NCBI GenBank assembly: GCA_022495005.1
Contig: JAGYXB010001414.1
Coordinates: forward strand, 744,001-808,000
Source of the DNA: Rhyacophila brunnea
Lineage: Eukaryota > Arthropoda > Insecta > Trichoptera > Rhyacophilidae
Length of the DNA stretch: 64,000 nt
Reading direction: 5' to 3'
The position numbers and the translations under genes are program-made. The stretch's first letter is position 1; the number at the start of each line of letters is the position of its first letter. Below are positions 12,861-24,389 of this stretch, one piece after another. Under the pieces are notes generated by a model that worked only from the letters and a program-made list of their open reading frames with translations, searched no databases and was not told where the DNA came from.

Positions 12861-13990
12861 TAGGTATCAATCAAAAGAAATTGCAATATATAGGTAGTAA
12901 TTTCTTTATTCACGTAACATAACAACGAGCAGGACCATCTCGTCCGATTAGAAAGACATTTCCAACAACTACAAAATTATTTATTTTTTAATATCTAATG
13001 AAACCGTGCCAAATATCAATGTTTGGGAAGCGTAAAATCATAGAAAACAAACAAAAATAGTCCAAACTTTTTACAAGACAAATAAGATAGTCCAGGTCTA
13101 TATTATCAATTATAATGTATCATGCATTGACGAAGTAGATATGTGAAAATTAAAATGACACTGCCGTATTCAATTTAGTCGGCGAGAATCGTCTCATACA
13201 AATTGTATTGTTTCGTAAAAAATATCAATAATTATCAAACTGCGTTATATACGTAGGTATACGTCATTTTTTCTCTCCCCAATGCATCAGTAGCCAAACG
13301 TTATACACGTACCTAATTAAAACAGAAATCTGCTTACATTATGATAATGGCGATTCCTGCATATTTTTTGAAATGTCTATAGGTACTTAACCTTTTTTAG
13401 AAAAGAACCTAAGTAACAGATTTTGTTTTCAGATGTATATGAAATTGTGTATTCTATTGCGATTTCAGTACTGTCTTTCATAATTTAGAGTAAAAATCAT
13501 TATGTTTGGCTCACTAAAATAATAATTACCTAGATATCAACAAAAAATGGTCAAAAACTTTATTAGAACTATAGGACCGACAAAGAATTAACTCAACTCC
13601 AGAAGTTCATAAAAACATTAAGCATGAGTAGTAGTTTTCTGCAGCCTTAATACTTTTATACTGGTGTTTTTTTTTAAATATAATATTAATAATGGTAAAG
13701 AATTCGAAGTAACCAAATGATATAATTTAAAATATTATTGTTATTGATCAGTGACGATACAACAAAGGTTTATTCTGTTATAATAATAATCATATTATGA
13801 AAAATATTCACGTCTCGTAGAGGAAAATCTTCAATTTTCAATGCATGCAAAGGGCGTACCCGAGTCGCAAGAACGCAAAACTAATAACAGATATTTGGAA
13901 CCAGAGATTTCCAATAATACCCCACATACCGTAACATAGTATCTTGCAGTACGCCCTGTAACGAATTCAAACCGTACTGTTGCGCGGGAA
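12861..13990. other. Non-coding stretch upstream of a possible promoter
   Basis: Mostly featureless A+T-rich DNA. From about 13845 the G+C rises (GGGCGTACCCGAGTCGCAAG, then GCAGTACGCCCTGTAACG), which fits an upstream promoter region for the possible exon that follows. No repeat was recognised. Confidence 0.35.
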
Positions 13991-13997
13991 TGTCTTG

Positions 13998-14063
13998 TCA
14001 TAATAAAGGTATATTTACACACATCAGTTCAGTATCCGTCCTGTGTTTTGCTGTTGTAGTCCA
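13998..14063 (+). promoter_or_regulatory. Possible core promoter: TATA-like, Inr, DPE
   Basis: The sequence CATAATAAAGG near 13999-14009 is TATA-like and about 30 bases upstream of TTCAGTATC, an arthropod initiator with A+1 at 14031. Exactly at +28 to +32 (14058-14062) is AGTCC, which fits the RGWYV downstream promoter element; the +33 T is replaced by A. A second TCAGT lies five bases upstream. Spacing and composition follow known arthropod core promoters. Such matches also occur by chance, so support comes mainly from the ATG and splice donor just downstream. Confidence 0.4.
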
Positions 14064-14116
14064 ACGAGGAAGGAAATAAGCTGAACTTTATGAGAACACC
14101 GCACGTAACATACATC

Positions 14117-14163
14117 ATGTCCTCACCCATTGTCCAGACCACCACCACCAACCGTCACCAAAG
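14117..14163 (+). CDS. Possible first coding exon, protein unknown
   Basis: An ATG at 14117 opens MSSPIVQTTTTNRHQ and the frame meets a consensus splice donor, AAAG/GTGAGC, after two bases of the next codon (exon end 14163). With the initiator at 14031, the proposed exon is about 133 bases with an 86-base 5' untranslated leader. The Thr-rich start has no signal peptide; a soluble N-terminus or the cytosolic tail of a membrane protein would both fit, but no family could be assigned. The next exon would lie downstream on the + strand and was not found, which implies a long first intron. Alternative: a chance cluster of short motifs in a G+C-richer patch. Confidence 0.35.
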
Positions 14164-15250
14164 GTGAGCCGACTGAAATTTAACCAAAAACAAAATAGCG
14201 GCCATGTTTAGTAATATGTAAATTACGCATACAATTATATGTTTTTGGGGACGCTGGATTAATAAAGGGTCTAAAACGTTGCTGGAAATCTATAGGACGA
14301 GATAACCAACATGGCTACATACCAAAAATAATCACAAGTATGTTTCATTTAGATTAGAGTAGAGTAGATTAATTCGAAATAAATATTCAATATTAATTAG
14401 GGTCGATACCACAGAACAGAGATAATAAATAGAATACCGATCGGCTATATTCAATACGCCGCACGTTGAAGCAGGGTTTTTGAATGTGTGAGTGTCCTAC
14501 GAAAATGAAGCACGCATTACGCACGTGCAATAGTGTGTGTAATACACCAACATTAAATGAGCGTAAATGCATAAACCGAGAGCAGTTTTCAGTATTAGAC
14601 GTACAACGTATTCTTGACACGTGTGTAAGTTTAACACGGATTCTTCCTTACTCGAGACGGTTACCTGCTATCGCCTTACCCGTTGGGTATTTCAGTTCCC
14701 ATTATTTCTGAGTTCCATGGTCGATACTCACTAAGGTACCTTATAGTCATTATGAATGCTTCTAATACTTACATTTTAATAAATATGTATGTATCTACCA
14801 CATAGTAGGTACTCACCGTATTTAGAATTAATACTTCTTTAATAGTCGTGAAAAATACCGCTTCGGCAATATGCTAATCGATAACAATAATTTCAGTCGG
14901 TTTGAATGATTTTCTGTCGTTCACAAATCGGTATGAAAATTTCGGTCAATTTTCTTTCGTATTTCGTATAAATAAATTGGACAATAATATTTACGCAAGG
15001 AGATCTATTTTGTTGTTTCTGATCATGACAATAGAACGGACCTTTATAAACTATACCGATACTGCCACACTACTAAGGTGTATGTATAGCTAGCCCTGTG
15101 CTCTTGCTGTAATAATACAGCGCGGATAGCTGGATTTGTACGGATATGAAACGGCGCGTGCAAGGCAAAATCGGTCACACATAAAAAACCTGCTATCTGG
15201 AAATTTGTTGATAGCATGATATAAAATAATAATACAAATAACTGTCCGTT
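14164..15250. other. Non-coding stretch, possible intron start
   Basis: A G+C-richer patch at about 14430-14720 has overlapping 75-codon frames on both strands, none recognised. The rest is A+T-rich. If the exon ending at 14163 is real, this is the beginning of its first intron. Confidence 0.35.
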
Positions 15251-15510
15251 AACAATCGGAAATAATACATACTGATGTATTCAATGACAACTGCTCTTAT
15301 TAAATCATGCTATTCGATAAACAAGAGTGGAGAAAATTACGAAGGAGGTTTAAACTTTTGTATAGCATATCTAAAATAATAGTCGTTCCCCAACAATCGG
15401 AAATAATACATACTGATGTATTCAATGACAACTGCTCTTATTAAATCATGCTATTCGATAAACAAGAGTGGAGAAAATTACGAAGGAGGTTTAAACTTTT
15501 GTATAATATA
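15251..15510 (+). repeat. 141-bp tandem duplication
   Basis: The block starting AACAATCGGAAATAATACAT at 15251 starts again at 15392, a period of 141 bases. The two copies are nearly identical through GGAGGTTTAAACTTTTGTATA and diverge only at the end. The junction contains TAGTCGTTCCC, also present in the LINE 3' end just to the right (near 15546), suggesting that the duplication arose together with or after the LINE insertion. No coding role is apparent. Confidence 0.85.
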
Positions 15511-15725
15511 TCTCAAATACATAATAATATACCTCTCTCTTCTTAGTCGTTCCCTCATGGTTTAACATCATGACAACTTTACTCTCAAATAAAAGTATAT
15601 TCTGAGCGACCAAGACTCTCCACCTGTCACGGTTCTCTGCTTCTCTCAGAGCAGGGTGAAGGCTTCCCCCAGTAAGCTCCTTCACTTGGTCGCTCCAGCG
15701 CGCCGACAATATTCCTCTGCGATAC
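15511..15725 (-). pseudogene. LINE reverse transcriptase C-terminal fragment
   Basis: The minus-strand frame reads ARWSDQVKELTGG and continues through LREAENRDRWRVLVAQ, matching the carboxy-terminal end of the larger element at 25862-26821 nearly residue for residue. This is the usual tail of insect RTE-like endonuclease/reverse transcriptases. Only the last ~60 codons survive, as expected for 5'-truncated target-primed insertion. The non-coding tail, with CATGAGGGAACGACTAAGAAG on the minus strand, also parallels the tail after 26818. Not functional. Confidence 0.8.
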
Positions 15726-15775
15726 ATAATTATACACAATCCCTCCGTGAATTTATTAATTGATGCAGTTTCCAA

Positions 15776-16874
15776 AAAAAATCCGTCAGCAATGGCAACA
15801 GAAATATAGCGGCGTAAAAAATATAAGTAATGGTGAGACGTTTTGCATTCATTTTGTGTACACTATTTATAGGTGTTGTTACGAAGCGCCATTTTAAAAC
15901 CTGTTTGATATAAATTGATCACTCTTTATTTGATTTTTTGATTGAGCATTGTGTGTGAAAAGCTCGGCATAGTAATGTTTAGTAATTGTAATAACAATAA
16001 CAGTGGGAGATAATATAAGCGAGTATTACATATTCAAATTGGATGCAAATATGTAGCACTTTCATAGCAGAAGTATGCATTTCATTATAGGTGTTTTTAA
16101 TGGAAGTACCTACATATTAAATTTTGTAAGTAGACTTAGAACTTTATTGTGTGGTTAAAATGTACTGCTTAATATTATTATTCCTGCATTGTCATTGCGA
16201 TATATTAATAATTCATAAGAAAACGCGGGAGCAATCGTCGAGTTAATGTTGTCTCAAAATAATTTCACGTACCGCGTAAGTTGTCTGTAAAAACGCACAT
16301 CGGTTGACATTTTCAAAACAAACATTTCTCAATTGATTCCGATAAAAAACCACACCGCAAATAATGCATTGACAGTTGCATTCTTTTACTAGCAGGGCTG
16401 TCATATTGATAATTAATTTAAAACTACTTCTAAGAATGCGTGTCCTTTCTGCCAGGTTTATAAAAAAGCTTCTATAATCCGAAGAAATATCATCGGGAAA
16501 TAAGGAATTGACGGAAAAAGAACTCATTGTTGAAATATCTATGAGTGATTTGAATACAACATAAAATCACCGTTACGGGCAGAATGCTCTAGGGTGAGTA
16601 TTGTCACGATAATCACGGACCTTCAAAGGAGTAGGAGGTGAATAAAAGGTATTATCTTTATTATCCAGTATTATAAGTAAACAAATCATTTCATTAATGG
16701 GTTACGTACCTCCACTACAGGAAATACAGTGTATTATGAAAGGCGTAGGTATTTTAGTGTTGATTTTAATGGAAATCTTACTTACGATTTTTGGTGAAAA
16801 TTGAACTTTATTTTTAATTAGTAAGATGTTTATACTATTTTTTTCGGGAAACAGGAACATAATATATACAGCCT
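15776..16874. other. A+T-rich non-coding stretch
   Basis: No exon or bounded repeat was supported. The short minus-strand frames at 16243-16527 and 16702-16893 are unrecognised. Confidence 0.4.
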
Positions 16875-17172
16875 GCGCATCTATTCTATACACAAGACTG
16901 CTTTCGGCCGCTATCTAGGGTAGAAAAGTATCCAAGTATTAGCACGTATTGTAACAATTACAATAAGTTAGTTGTAATTGTTACAATAAGTGTTATGTTT
17001 CAACAGCACCTCTCTTGGCTGTGATAAATTGTATAGTGAGATAGACAGTTTTGACTATTCAGACGGCTAACTTATTGTAATTGTTACAACAAGTGTTAAT
17101 ATTTCGATACTTTCCTCCCCTATTTAGCTGTCGTAAAGGCCGAAAGCAGTCTTGTGTATAGAATAGATGCGC
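16875..17172. mobile_element. 298-bp MITE with ~95-bp inverted termini
   Basis: The left end GCGCATCTATTCTATACACA and the reverse complement of the right end agree without mismatch through AAGACTGCTTTCGGCC. They then agree with small gaps to a TTGTAACAATTACAATAAGT motif. That motif occurs three times: as a palindromic pair near 16950-16992 and once more near 17070-17092. Very long inverted arms and no coding capacity define a MITE or foldback element. No certain target duplication was seen at the flanks, so the superfamily is open. Confidence 0.85.
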
Positions 17173-18351
17173 TAGAGATCAAAGGGAGAAGACGAATCTC
17201 AAGTCGCTAAAATCCGTTTTGTGGACTAGTATCTAGGTAGGTACATAAATTTCATCAGATTTTAGCATCAATTAAAATTTTAGAAAGTATTCTTAAAATC
17301 TAATTATTATGGTACAAATCTTACATTACGCATGATCATTAATGCAACTAAATAATCAAGAGTGTGGATTAAATTTGATATAACATTGTTAATTGTCAGT
17401 ATTTTAAAATACACAATTAACCACATTTATTGATCAAATCTTAATTATAAAGTCTGAATGTTTAAAAGAGAATATTGATGGAAATATTATAAATATTGAA
17501 TAATCTTAAACAAATTCTAGTTTTGGCAACCCTACGTACGCATCGAATATTGTGACGTCTGGCCTTCATGCATTATTCTGGACGTGCATTGTTTTTGATG
17601 GCACAGCCGACCGGTTATCAGTGGCCAATAATCAGAATCCATCTCTCCATCGCCCAACTAAAGCACAAAGAGGGCAAAATATGACATTGTAGTAAATATC
17701 GAACGGGAAACATGAGTGTCCATCATTTCAATGGAATTATGGTTAGCAACTTGTCTCACTTTAATAATATAAAAGTGACAAAAAGTATGCTGACCATAAT
17801 AATATATGATTTGTAATATATTTTACAGATCAATATGTTGTACTTACATATTATTATATCAATACATTTAAAATATATTTTATGTTTGCTGTATCTTAGA
17901 CTAAGGTCGGCTAGGTTGACTTATTATATAGTAGGTATTAATTAAATTTGCCACTTCGTTTGATGGGGTCAAATAATTTAATAACTTTCGTTTCCTAACA
18001 AAAATAAGATTTCTGGGCTTTTTAAATCCAATTTGTGAACTTAATTAGATATTTTGTAAATTTGATGAAATATATTTAAACACTGTGTACGCATCTAATG
18101 TCAATATATGTTTTGAAACGTGTCTGAAAATTTATACATAAATGACCATACAGACTTGAAATCAAATTGTCTAAATAATATAATAAAAACCACTGAAATA
18201 TAAGGGAAAGACAGAAGAAAATAGGTAGGTAAGTAAATTAGAAATACAGTCATATCGTATATTATGTTGATATAGAATCCTGAATGAATCAAAGGTAGGT
18301 TAGCAAGTATGTGCTTGTGAAATATTCCACAAACAACGAACGCATCATTTT
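17173..18351. other. Non-coding stretch with a G+C-richer island
   Basis: Positions about 17520-17690 are G+C-richer, with GTGACGTCTGGCCTTCATGC and GCACAGCCGACCGGTTATCA, and are unique in the window. They lack a useful open frame. A regulatory element is possible. The remainder is plain A+T-rich DNA. Confidence 0.35.
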
Positions 18352-18824
18352 ACATTACAACGTTTTTATTAGCTCGTATTCTTATTTGTCCGGTAGTTGT
18401 TTATCCAGTACAAATCTTGCAATCGATTTTTATCTAACTTCCCGACTAGCTAGACATTTGAAACTTTTAAAATATATCAGAAGACGATGCCAATGCATTT
18501 TTTAAATACTTTTAGCCATCTTTAAGTAGAATAATTGAATTCATTTTCAGTTAATTCTGTTTTGTATGAAAAGTCATTTCGGAAGAAATCCGTAATCCAA
18601 TCCACTATTATCGGTTGCTAAGTGGGTGGTCCTAGCAACTAAATTATTAATATATACGTGCGTTACTATGGAAATCAAAATGACATTTCAGTATTCTATA
18701 TTTGTTTGTTTGTTTTTTATTTACTTCATATATCAAGTACAAGTTTGAGCATATTGAGCATAATAATTCAACAGAAAATTTAATAAGGTTGTATATAAAA
18801 AGTTCTTTTTATCTAGTAATTATT
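18352..18824 (-). repeat. Dispersed ~470-bp repeat, copy C (inverted)
   Basis: This is a full-length copy of the repeat at 690-1170 in the opposite orientation. It is recognisable by CGTTTTTATTAGCTCGTATT at its left end, TTAGCCATCTTTAAGTAGAA in the middle, TACGTGCGTTACTATGGAAA and a terminal AGTTCTTTTTATCTAGTAAT. It differs from copy A by many substitutions and small gaps, so the family is not very young. Confidence 0.75.
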
Positions 18825-20145
18825 TCATTTCATTTGTGTCCATTTCTTGAGGATTTTTCCGATTCTTCGGTAAACCCACATTATGAAAATCTATTATCGC
18901 AATGTGAACATATTCCATAAGTCTAGTATTGTTTTATTTGAATCGTTTTTGGCGACCAGAATATTGTCTTGATGTTAAACTCACTGATAGCTGAAGGCAT
19001 CACGCCTCAATTATTTTGTATTGTGAATTTTCACACAGTGATATCAAGTTACAAAATGAACAAACATTTCTCATGTTGTATATGAGCTAAAGCACCATAA
19101 TGGAGAAAATCGCTAAGAGCATATCAGGGAAACCTTCTGAAATGGTTGGCTGTTGTGAGGTACTCTGAGGTTAACGCGCCATCAGGAGTCAGCCCACGCA
19201 CCGTTCCCCCATCAAACCATATCTACTCCTACGTTTCCACCCACCCCACAATAAATTCAACCCAGTGTTCGCAAACATTCAACGTGCTTTGTACTCCAGG
19301 GATGGTGGACTGGACACATTAACAAAATAATTGCATATAAATATTTGATGAAGAAAATGTAATATCCATAAAAATATGTTGTCTGGCAGGCATATAATAG
19401 CAGCGCACTATTACGAGAGCCATCAAACACAATCTCCGAACTATGATATGTTACAATATGGGAATAATATATGGAAGTACCAGGACAACAGGTCTGCTTG
19501 AAGGAAAACTATAAAAAAAGTTGATGGCGTGAGTTGAGTGCACTTATATTGCATGTTCTCCAGCGCGCACGGCACTGGGTTTTCATCAAGGGCTCCGAGT
19601 TAGATTCACGTTAAGGTCACAATACATTTATGTGATTTCCTCAAAACCTGGGTGCGTATATAATTGTATCACTTCTACCAAATATTTCTGCCGTTAAGCC
19701 TCACGGTCTGTTGCAGTAATAAAAATAATAAAATAAATATGTAATCGACGACAATGATGTTTTTCTTTACACAGATACCTATCTAGAAGCTGTCCATGAG
19801 GATTCTATAAGCGAATGGTGATCGATAACAACGTTTGAAAAAAGTTAGTTTATGTTAAAATTGATTAGAGACCTTATATTTGAAATACAGGACCGCCCCA
19901 CAATTGCAATAGCACAAGTATCTGGATATATGAGTAGGCAAAAATTGATTATGACAAAAACATTGCAGATTTTAACTTAATTATCTTTCTTTTTATATAA
20001 TAGAATAGTTGTGTACACATTCATTACAACGAATTATTTATATTATTATAATATAACAATTGGTTTTCACGCTAAATTTACATAAAATAAAACAGACTGA
20101 TATTTGTTGTATCCTGTTTTAATGGATTTCTATTTATGTTACAAA
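18825..20145. other. Non-coding stretch
   Basis: A G+C-richer patch near 19140-19320 (GGTTAACGCGCCATCAGGAG, CCCACGCACCGTTCCCCCAT) has no long frame. Nothing else was recognised. Confidence 0.35.
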
Positions 20146-20350
20146 TATGTATATATATTATTTGGTCTCGCAGGTCGTGAGTTTTCCACAGCTGCTATGT
20201 CCCGTCCAGTTGCAACAACCCTTGTTTCCTGTATTCCCAATTACCTGGTATACCCATTCCTCTGGCCACGGCATTATTTACAGTTCGAATAAGCCCGGCT
20301 GGGCTATTCTCCCCGGTCTGCTTAGCCCATTAAATTCCAGCCCGTACATT
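20146..20350 (+). other. G+C-richer island, possible exon
   Basis: A pyrimidine-rich run ending in TCTCGCAG at about 20165-20172 resembles a 3' splice site. It is followed by about 180 bases of raised G+C with two overlapping open + frames, one carrying PQLLCPVQLQQPLFPVFP. Neither frame was recognised and no clear donor follows. It could be an untranslated exon, a coding exon or a regulatory island. Confidence 0.2.
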
Positions 20351-20910
20351 TTTACGACGTCACAACAGCACTTAAGAGATTTTAATTTAATTAATATATA
20401 CTAACTTAATTAAGCCATGTGACTACATTTTACGCACAATTTAGAGCTCGTTTAAACCTCACTTAACTAACAAAGCGTCATAAATTAGGATAGGGTCGAA
20501 TTTAAGAGCAATTTGTCATGGGAGTTCTAGATTTACAATTTTCATAATAGGTAATTACCTAATGGGAAAGTAATTTTAAGTACAAAACAAAGCTTTCCCT
20601 TTCAATGATTAATTGCATATGTTACAATGCAATATTAAAATACATTACTTTGTTAGGCAACTGAAATTTAATTCACCTGAGTAATTATATTAATAAACTC
20701 TTTAAATACATAATATGTCAAAGTGATCATGTTAAACTTGTTTGTTCATAATATGATTACATATCTACATTCTACATTAATGTCAATAACGTAATACCTT
20801 TAACCATTCATTTATTTATATAACATAAGGGTAAGATTAAAATTAAAATGAAATAAAACTATAATTATTAAACAGTGCATTATGGTAATATAATATAATA
20901 ATGTGATACA
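20351..20910. other. A+T-rich non-coding stretch
   Basis: Nothing bounded or coding was recognised. Confidence 0.4.
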
Positions 20911-21049
20911 TTGAACGATGTTTTCTTTAATAAATTTGTTAGGAGTGCTGTGCACTTGTATCATGGCAAAGCAGCTGCCACTGATAAATATGTAACAATA
21001 ACCTACCGTAGTTTATTTCTTCAATACGTGAAACAAACCGGCATTAAGG
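20911..21049 (+). other. Possible internal exon, unrecognised
   Basis: A + frame reads NDVFFNKFVRSAVHLYHGK, continues through AAATDKYVTITYRS and reaches TGIK at a good donor, AAG/GTACGT (about 21047-21055). The frame remains open past the donor to 21099. Composition is balanced for this genome. No clear acceptor was seen upstream and no family is recognised, so this is only a weak possibility. Confidence 0.15.
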
Positions 21050-21205
21050 TACGTCATGCTTGTGGATACAACAAAACTGGTCCGCGTATGAAAATTTGAT
21101 TGGCATTCAACATAATCAATATTGAAATACAACACCGAAGTCGTGTAGCTATTGATGTTTGTTTCGGTCTGTGTTCCGCTAAAATTTTGCTTTTTGTCAC
21201 GTTAT

Positions 21206-21234
21206 CAGTCAGCTGTCAATAACAGTGCTGACTG
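21206..21234. other. Perfect 8-bp stem hairpin
   Basis: CAGTCAGC and GCTGACTG form an 8-bp stem around TGTCAATAACAGT, and the loop can extend the pairing. It may be part of a decayed inverted repeat. No function is claimed. Confidence 0.4.
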
Positions 21235-24200
21235 TCATTGATATAGTGGCTATTAAACAACTCAATCGATTAAATAAGTAATATTTTCATGAGTACAATA
21301 TGATTAATCGCAAAGTATCATGGAGGTCACCGCTGTTGTGTTGTTGAACGGGTGCCTGCTACGTGTTATTATTCAATATAACACGACCCAATGTTTCCAG
21401 TTTTCAGAACCGATGTATTCCTCAGAATTCTGTGTAAACAAACAGACAAGTGATTTTCGACAAAAAAACAATAACTAAAAAATATACCTACGAGATTTTC
21501 CACATTATTTAATAATATATATTGTACTATATTGAGATAAATTAGATTATACCAAGTGTTAGTAGAAAAAAGTAAAACATCAAATCTTCCATTACTTACT
21601 TACTTCATTGAATATATTACATAATTATTCTTGAATACATAACTCGGGCGAGCATCTTCTTCACAGTCTGTGAAATTATGACGGGCATCTTAGTTAGTTA
21701 TTAATACTGTACACCTACTTCAGTCACAATAATACCATGAGATCTGACACACATTTACTGTTAAAATGATAATAGTATTTAATTAAGTACCTATTTATAT
21801 ATCAAAACGAACTTAATTAATATCCATAGTCAGATAGAAGCGATTCAAAACTGTATATTAAGTTCATAATGCAGAGATTATACTTAACTATGGTCAGTTA
21901 ACGTGTTTTTATTATGATTATTTCCGTTCTAAATTTATTTCAATATTAATAAATAACAGTGCCTACAATAAAATGGCATAAAATGATTTAGTATATCTAT
22001 TTATTACAGATATTAAATACTTTTTTTATTACAGATATTAAATATAATATATTATGTTAAAAATAAATATCAACTTAATATTATTTATAAGTTCAATAAT
22101 AATATGAAATAAATAAACTGTAGTCACTCAATAATATGGTGGCTTTACTATTCAATAAATACAAATCGAGAGAAGCAAAAATGCATTGGTCTTGAAGGGT
22201 TTTTAAAAGTGATGTATTTTTAAAAAATAATTTAGTTAGTGTTCAATTTTACTGATAATATATAGATAGAGTAATGTATTCAAGAAAACTAAAAATAAAT
22301 CTTGAGAAATCAATAAGCCTATCTCGAATTCTAGAGAATTAAATTTTCTTTTTCACGAGCTCTGGCATGTATATAATAAATTTAGAATATAACAGACTAG
22401 AATATAATATAGGACCTATCCGACGAGATTTAAATATGAGTATTATGCGTTTCTTTTTAAAATAATTGCAAACGGAAAATCGAAATTTTGAATAAGTATG
22501 TCGGTTTTTCATAAGCCCCAAGTCGGCCACACCGCCTTAATTTACCTTAATAATAACTGACATTACGCTAACGTGAAATTAACTCTGCGACGGTATGAGA
22601 AGAACAGGAAAGGAAAATAAAGAATAAGATATGAAAAGAAATTATTATCTGTCACGCCAATTTGACGTTTACATGTCGCCGGGAGAATGGCGTACTAATA
22701 ATTTTAAAAGAATGGTAGATGATTGAAAATATATCGCCGGTCCAAACTATGAACGACAATAAATAATTAAAGATGAACTCGGTCCTGGAAAACATAAGTA
22801 ATTCAAGTTTCAAAGACGATTATTGTACACAAAGATTCTTTTCAATGTCCTTTAGGCATATACGAATTTATCTCAATTATTCACTTTAGACATGTCAACT
22901 ATCGAGAAGGTTGGACCGGGTATCATTCCGCGGACTAATTGAACTTGCGTTTTTACACACTGTGTAATTGCGCCCAGAGCATCAATGTTTGTGATGTTCT
23001 CCCTTCATTTCTCTCTACTCTCATTACTAACTAAGAGTCATCAAATTAATAGTTAATGCAATCCTTGTAAAGAACCTGTAGACACACATCCACACTGCCT
23101 GGGACAGACCAACACACAATGTCCGTAAACAAATATACATCGCTTAAAATCATTTGTGTAAATGCTTTTTATACAAATGACCATTTTTTTTAAATTTTGC
23201 AGCGAATCAAAAACATGTGCAAATATACAAACAAACAAAGAAGTATGATAATTATCCCAGGGATGTTTTATTGTGTCATCGGAAGTATCGACGCGTGATT
23301 TTGTGGAATGTTGTTTAATTTTATTACAATGTGGACTGTATAAAGTACATTTTCATTTGATAGCAATATTTTCGTATTTTAAAAAACACATATTTTCGTA
23401 TAGCGGCAAAAGTTTTCAAACCATTGTATAATTTGTATGCAGACATATGTACCTACATTGGTCTGGAATAGGCTTCACGGTGGTGTATCTCTCCAACGAT
23501 CCCTGCATTCCGCAACTCGCATAATCGAGAGCATTAAGAGGCTCATATTTTCACTTGGTCTCTCCCACTTACGTGTCGACCTTTTATGTTCCCGTCAACT
23601 ATGAGCTTTTCCAAATTATTGTTAGATAGAAGAAAATATCATCAGGACAAAATGGAAGTAGCATAATCAATATATAAATTCTTTTTTAAAAGTCTTCATG
23701 TATCCACGAATAAAACAATGAACAATGTATTTAGATTTTAGGACAACGGCATAAAATAGCACGCGACCCTCTTCAATGTTCCGTTACTGGGGTAATAATA
23801 ATATTCGTGGTCGGTGGGACGTTTACGTGAGAGTGAGAGTGAATCGTGTAGAGCGGTGGGAAGAAGACGACGACGCTGCAAAGTGAAGATAATTCCGAGA
23901 TAATTGTCCCTTTATTTTCGTCTCGAATGACCGGACGGTAGGACGGTAGCTCAAGTGATTTGGAGTGTTCGTTGATACAAGAAAGATGAGCAATGATAAA
24001 TAACAAAATGTCTCGTTTATTATCTAGCATTCTTAATCTTCTATGTTATAGTATTACAACAAAATAAAACAAAATGGAAAGAAGGTACTAATTTATTCAT
24101 TTAATTTATATCAAGCATTATAAAATCATGCCTTAATTTGATTAAGTACCTATTTAACTGCCTATGCCCTATGTATTATATTATTATTGTTGTGATTTTG

Positions 24201-24253
24201 TAATGGGATGGCTTTCCACAAATAATTTACAATAGCTAACACCATTAATATGA
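21235..24253. other. Long A+T-rich non-coding stretch
   Basis: No exon or bounded mobile element was seen. G+C-richer patches occur near 22900-22990 (GGTTGGACCGGGTATCATTC) and 23450-23600. A 20-base direct repeat, TTTATTACAGATATTAAATA, occurs twice near 22000-22045. The 85-codon minus frame at 23773-24030 is unrecognised. Confidence 0.4.
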
Positions 24254-24389
24254 TAATAGATTCTTGGGTTTCCACCGCGTGTACTTCTTCCTTCTTTCCT
24301 CGACGTTTCGGGCTTGTTGCAGAGGCCTTTACCAAGAGACGTGAGAAAGAATGAAGAAGTACACGCGGTGGAAACCCAAGAATCTATTA
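24254..24389. repeat. 136-bp foldback with ~45-bp arms
   Basis: TAATAGATTCTTGGGTTTCC runs inward through ACCGCGTGTACTTCTTC and is matched by its inverted copy ending CCCAAGAATCTATTA at 24389. The centre, on the minus strand, reads GCAACAAGCCCGAAACGTCG. The arms differ by only a few bases, so this is a recent or conserved foldback. Target duplications are not evident and the family was not identified. Confidence 0.8.

Noticed and set aside
15251..15510. CRISPR-like direct repeats
   Set aside because: There are only two copies, the unit is 141 bases with no spacers, and the genome is eukaryotic.
24295..24345. Hammerhead-type ribozyme suggested by CCCGAAACGTC
   Set aside because: The CTGATGA core needed for a hammerhead is absent on both strands.
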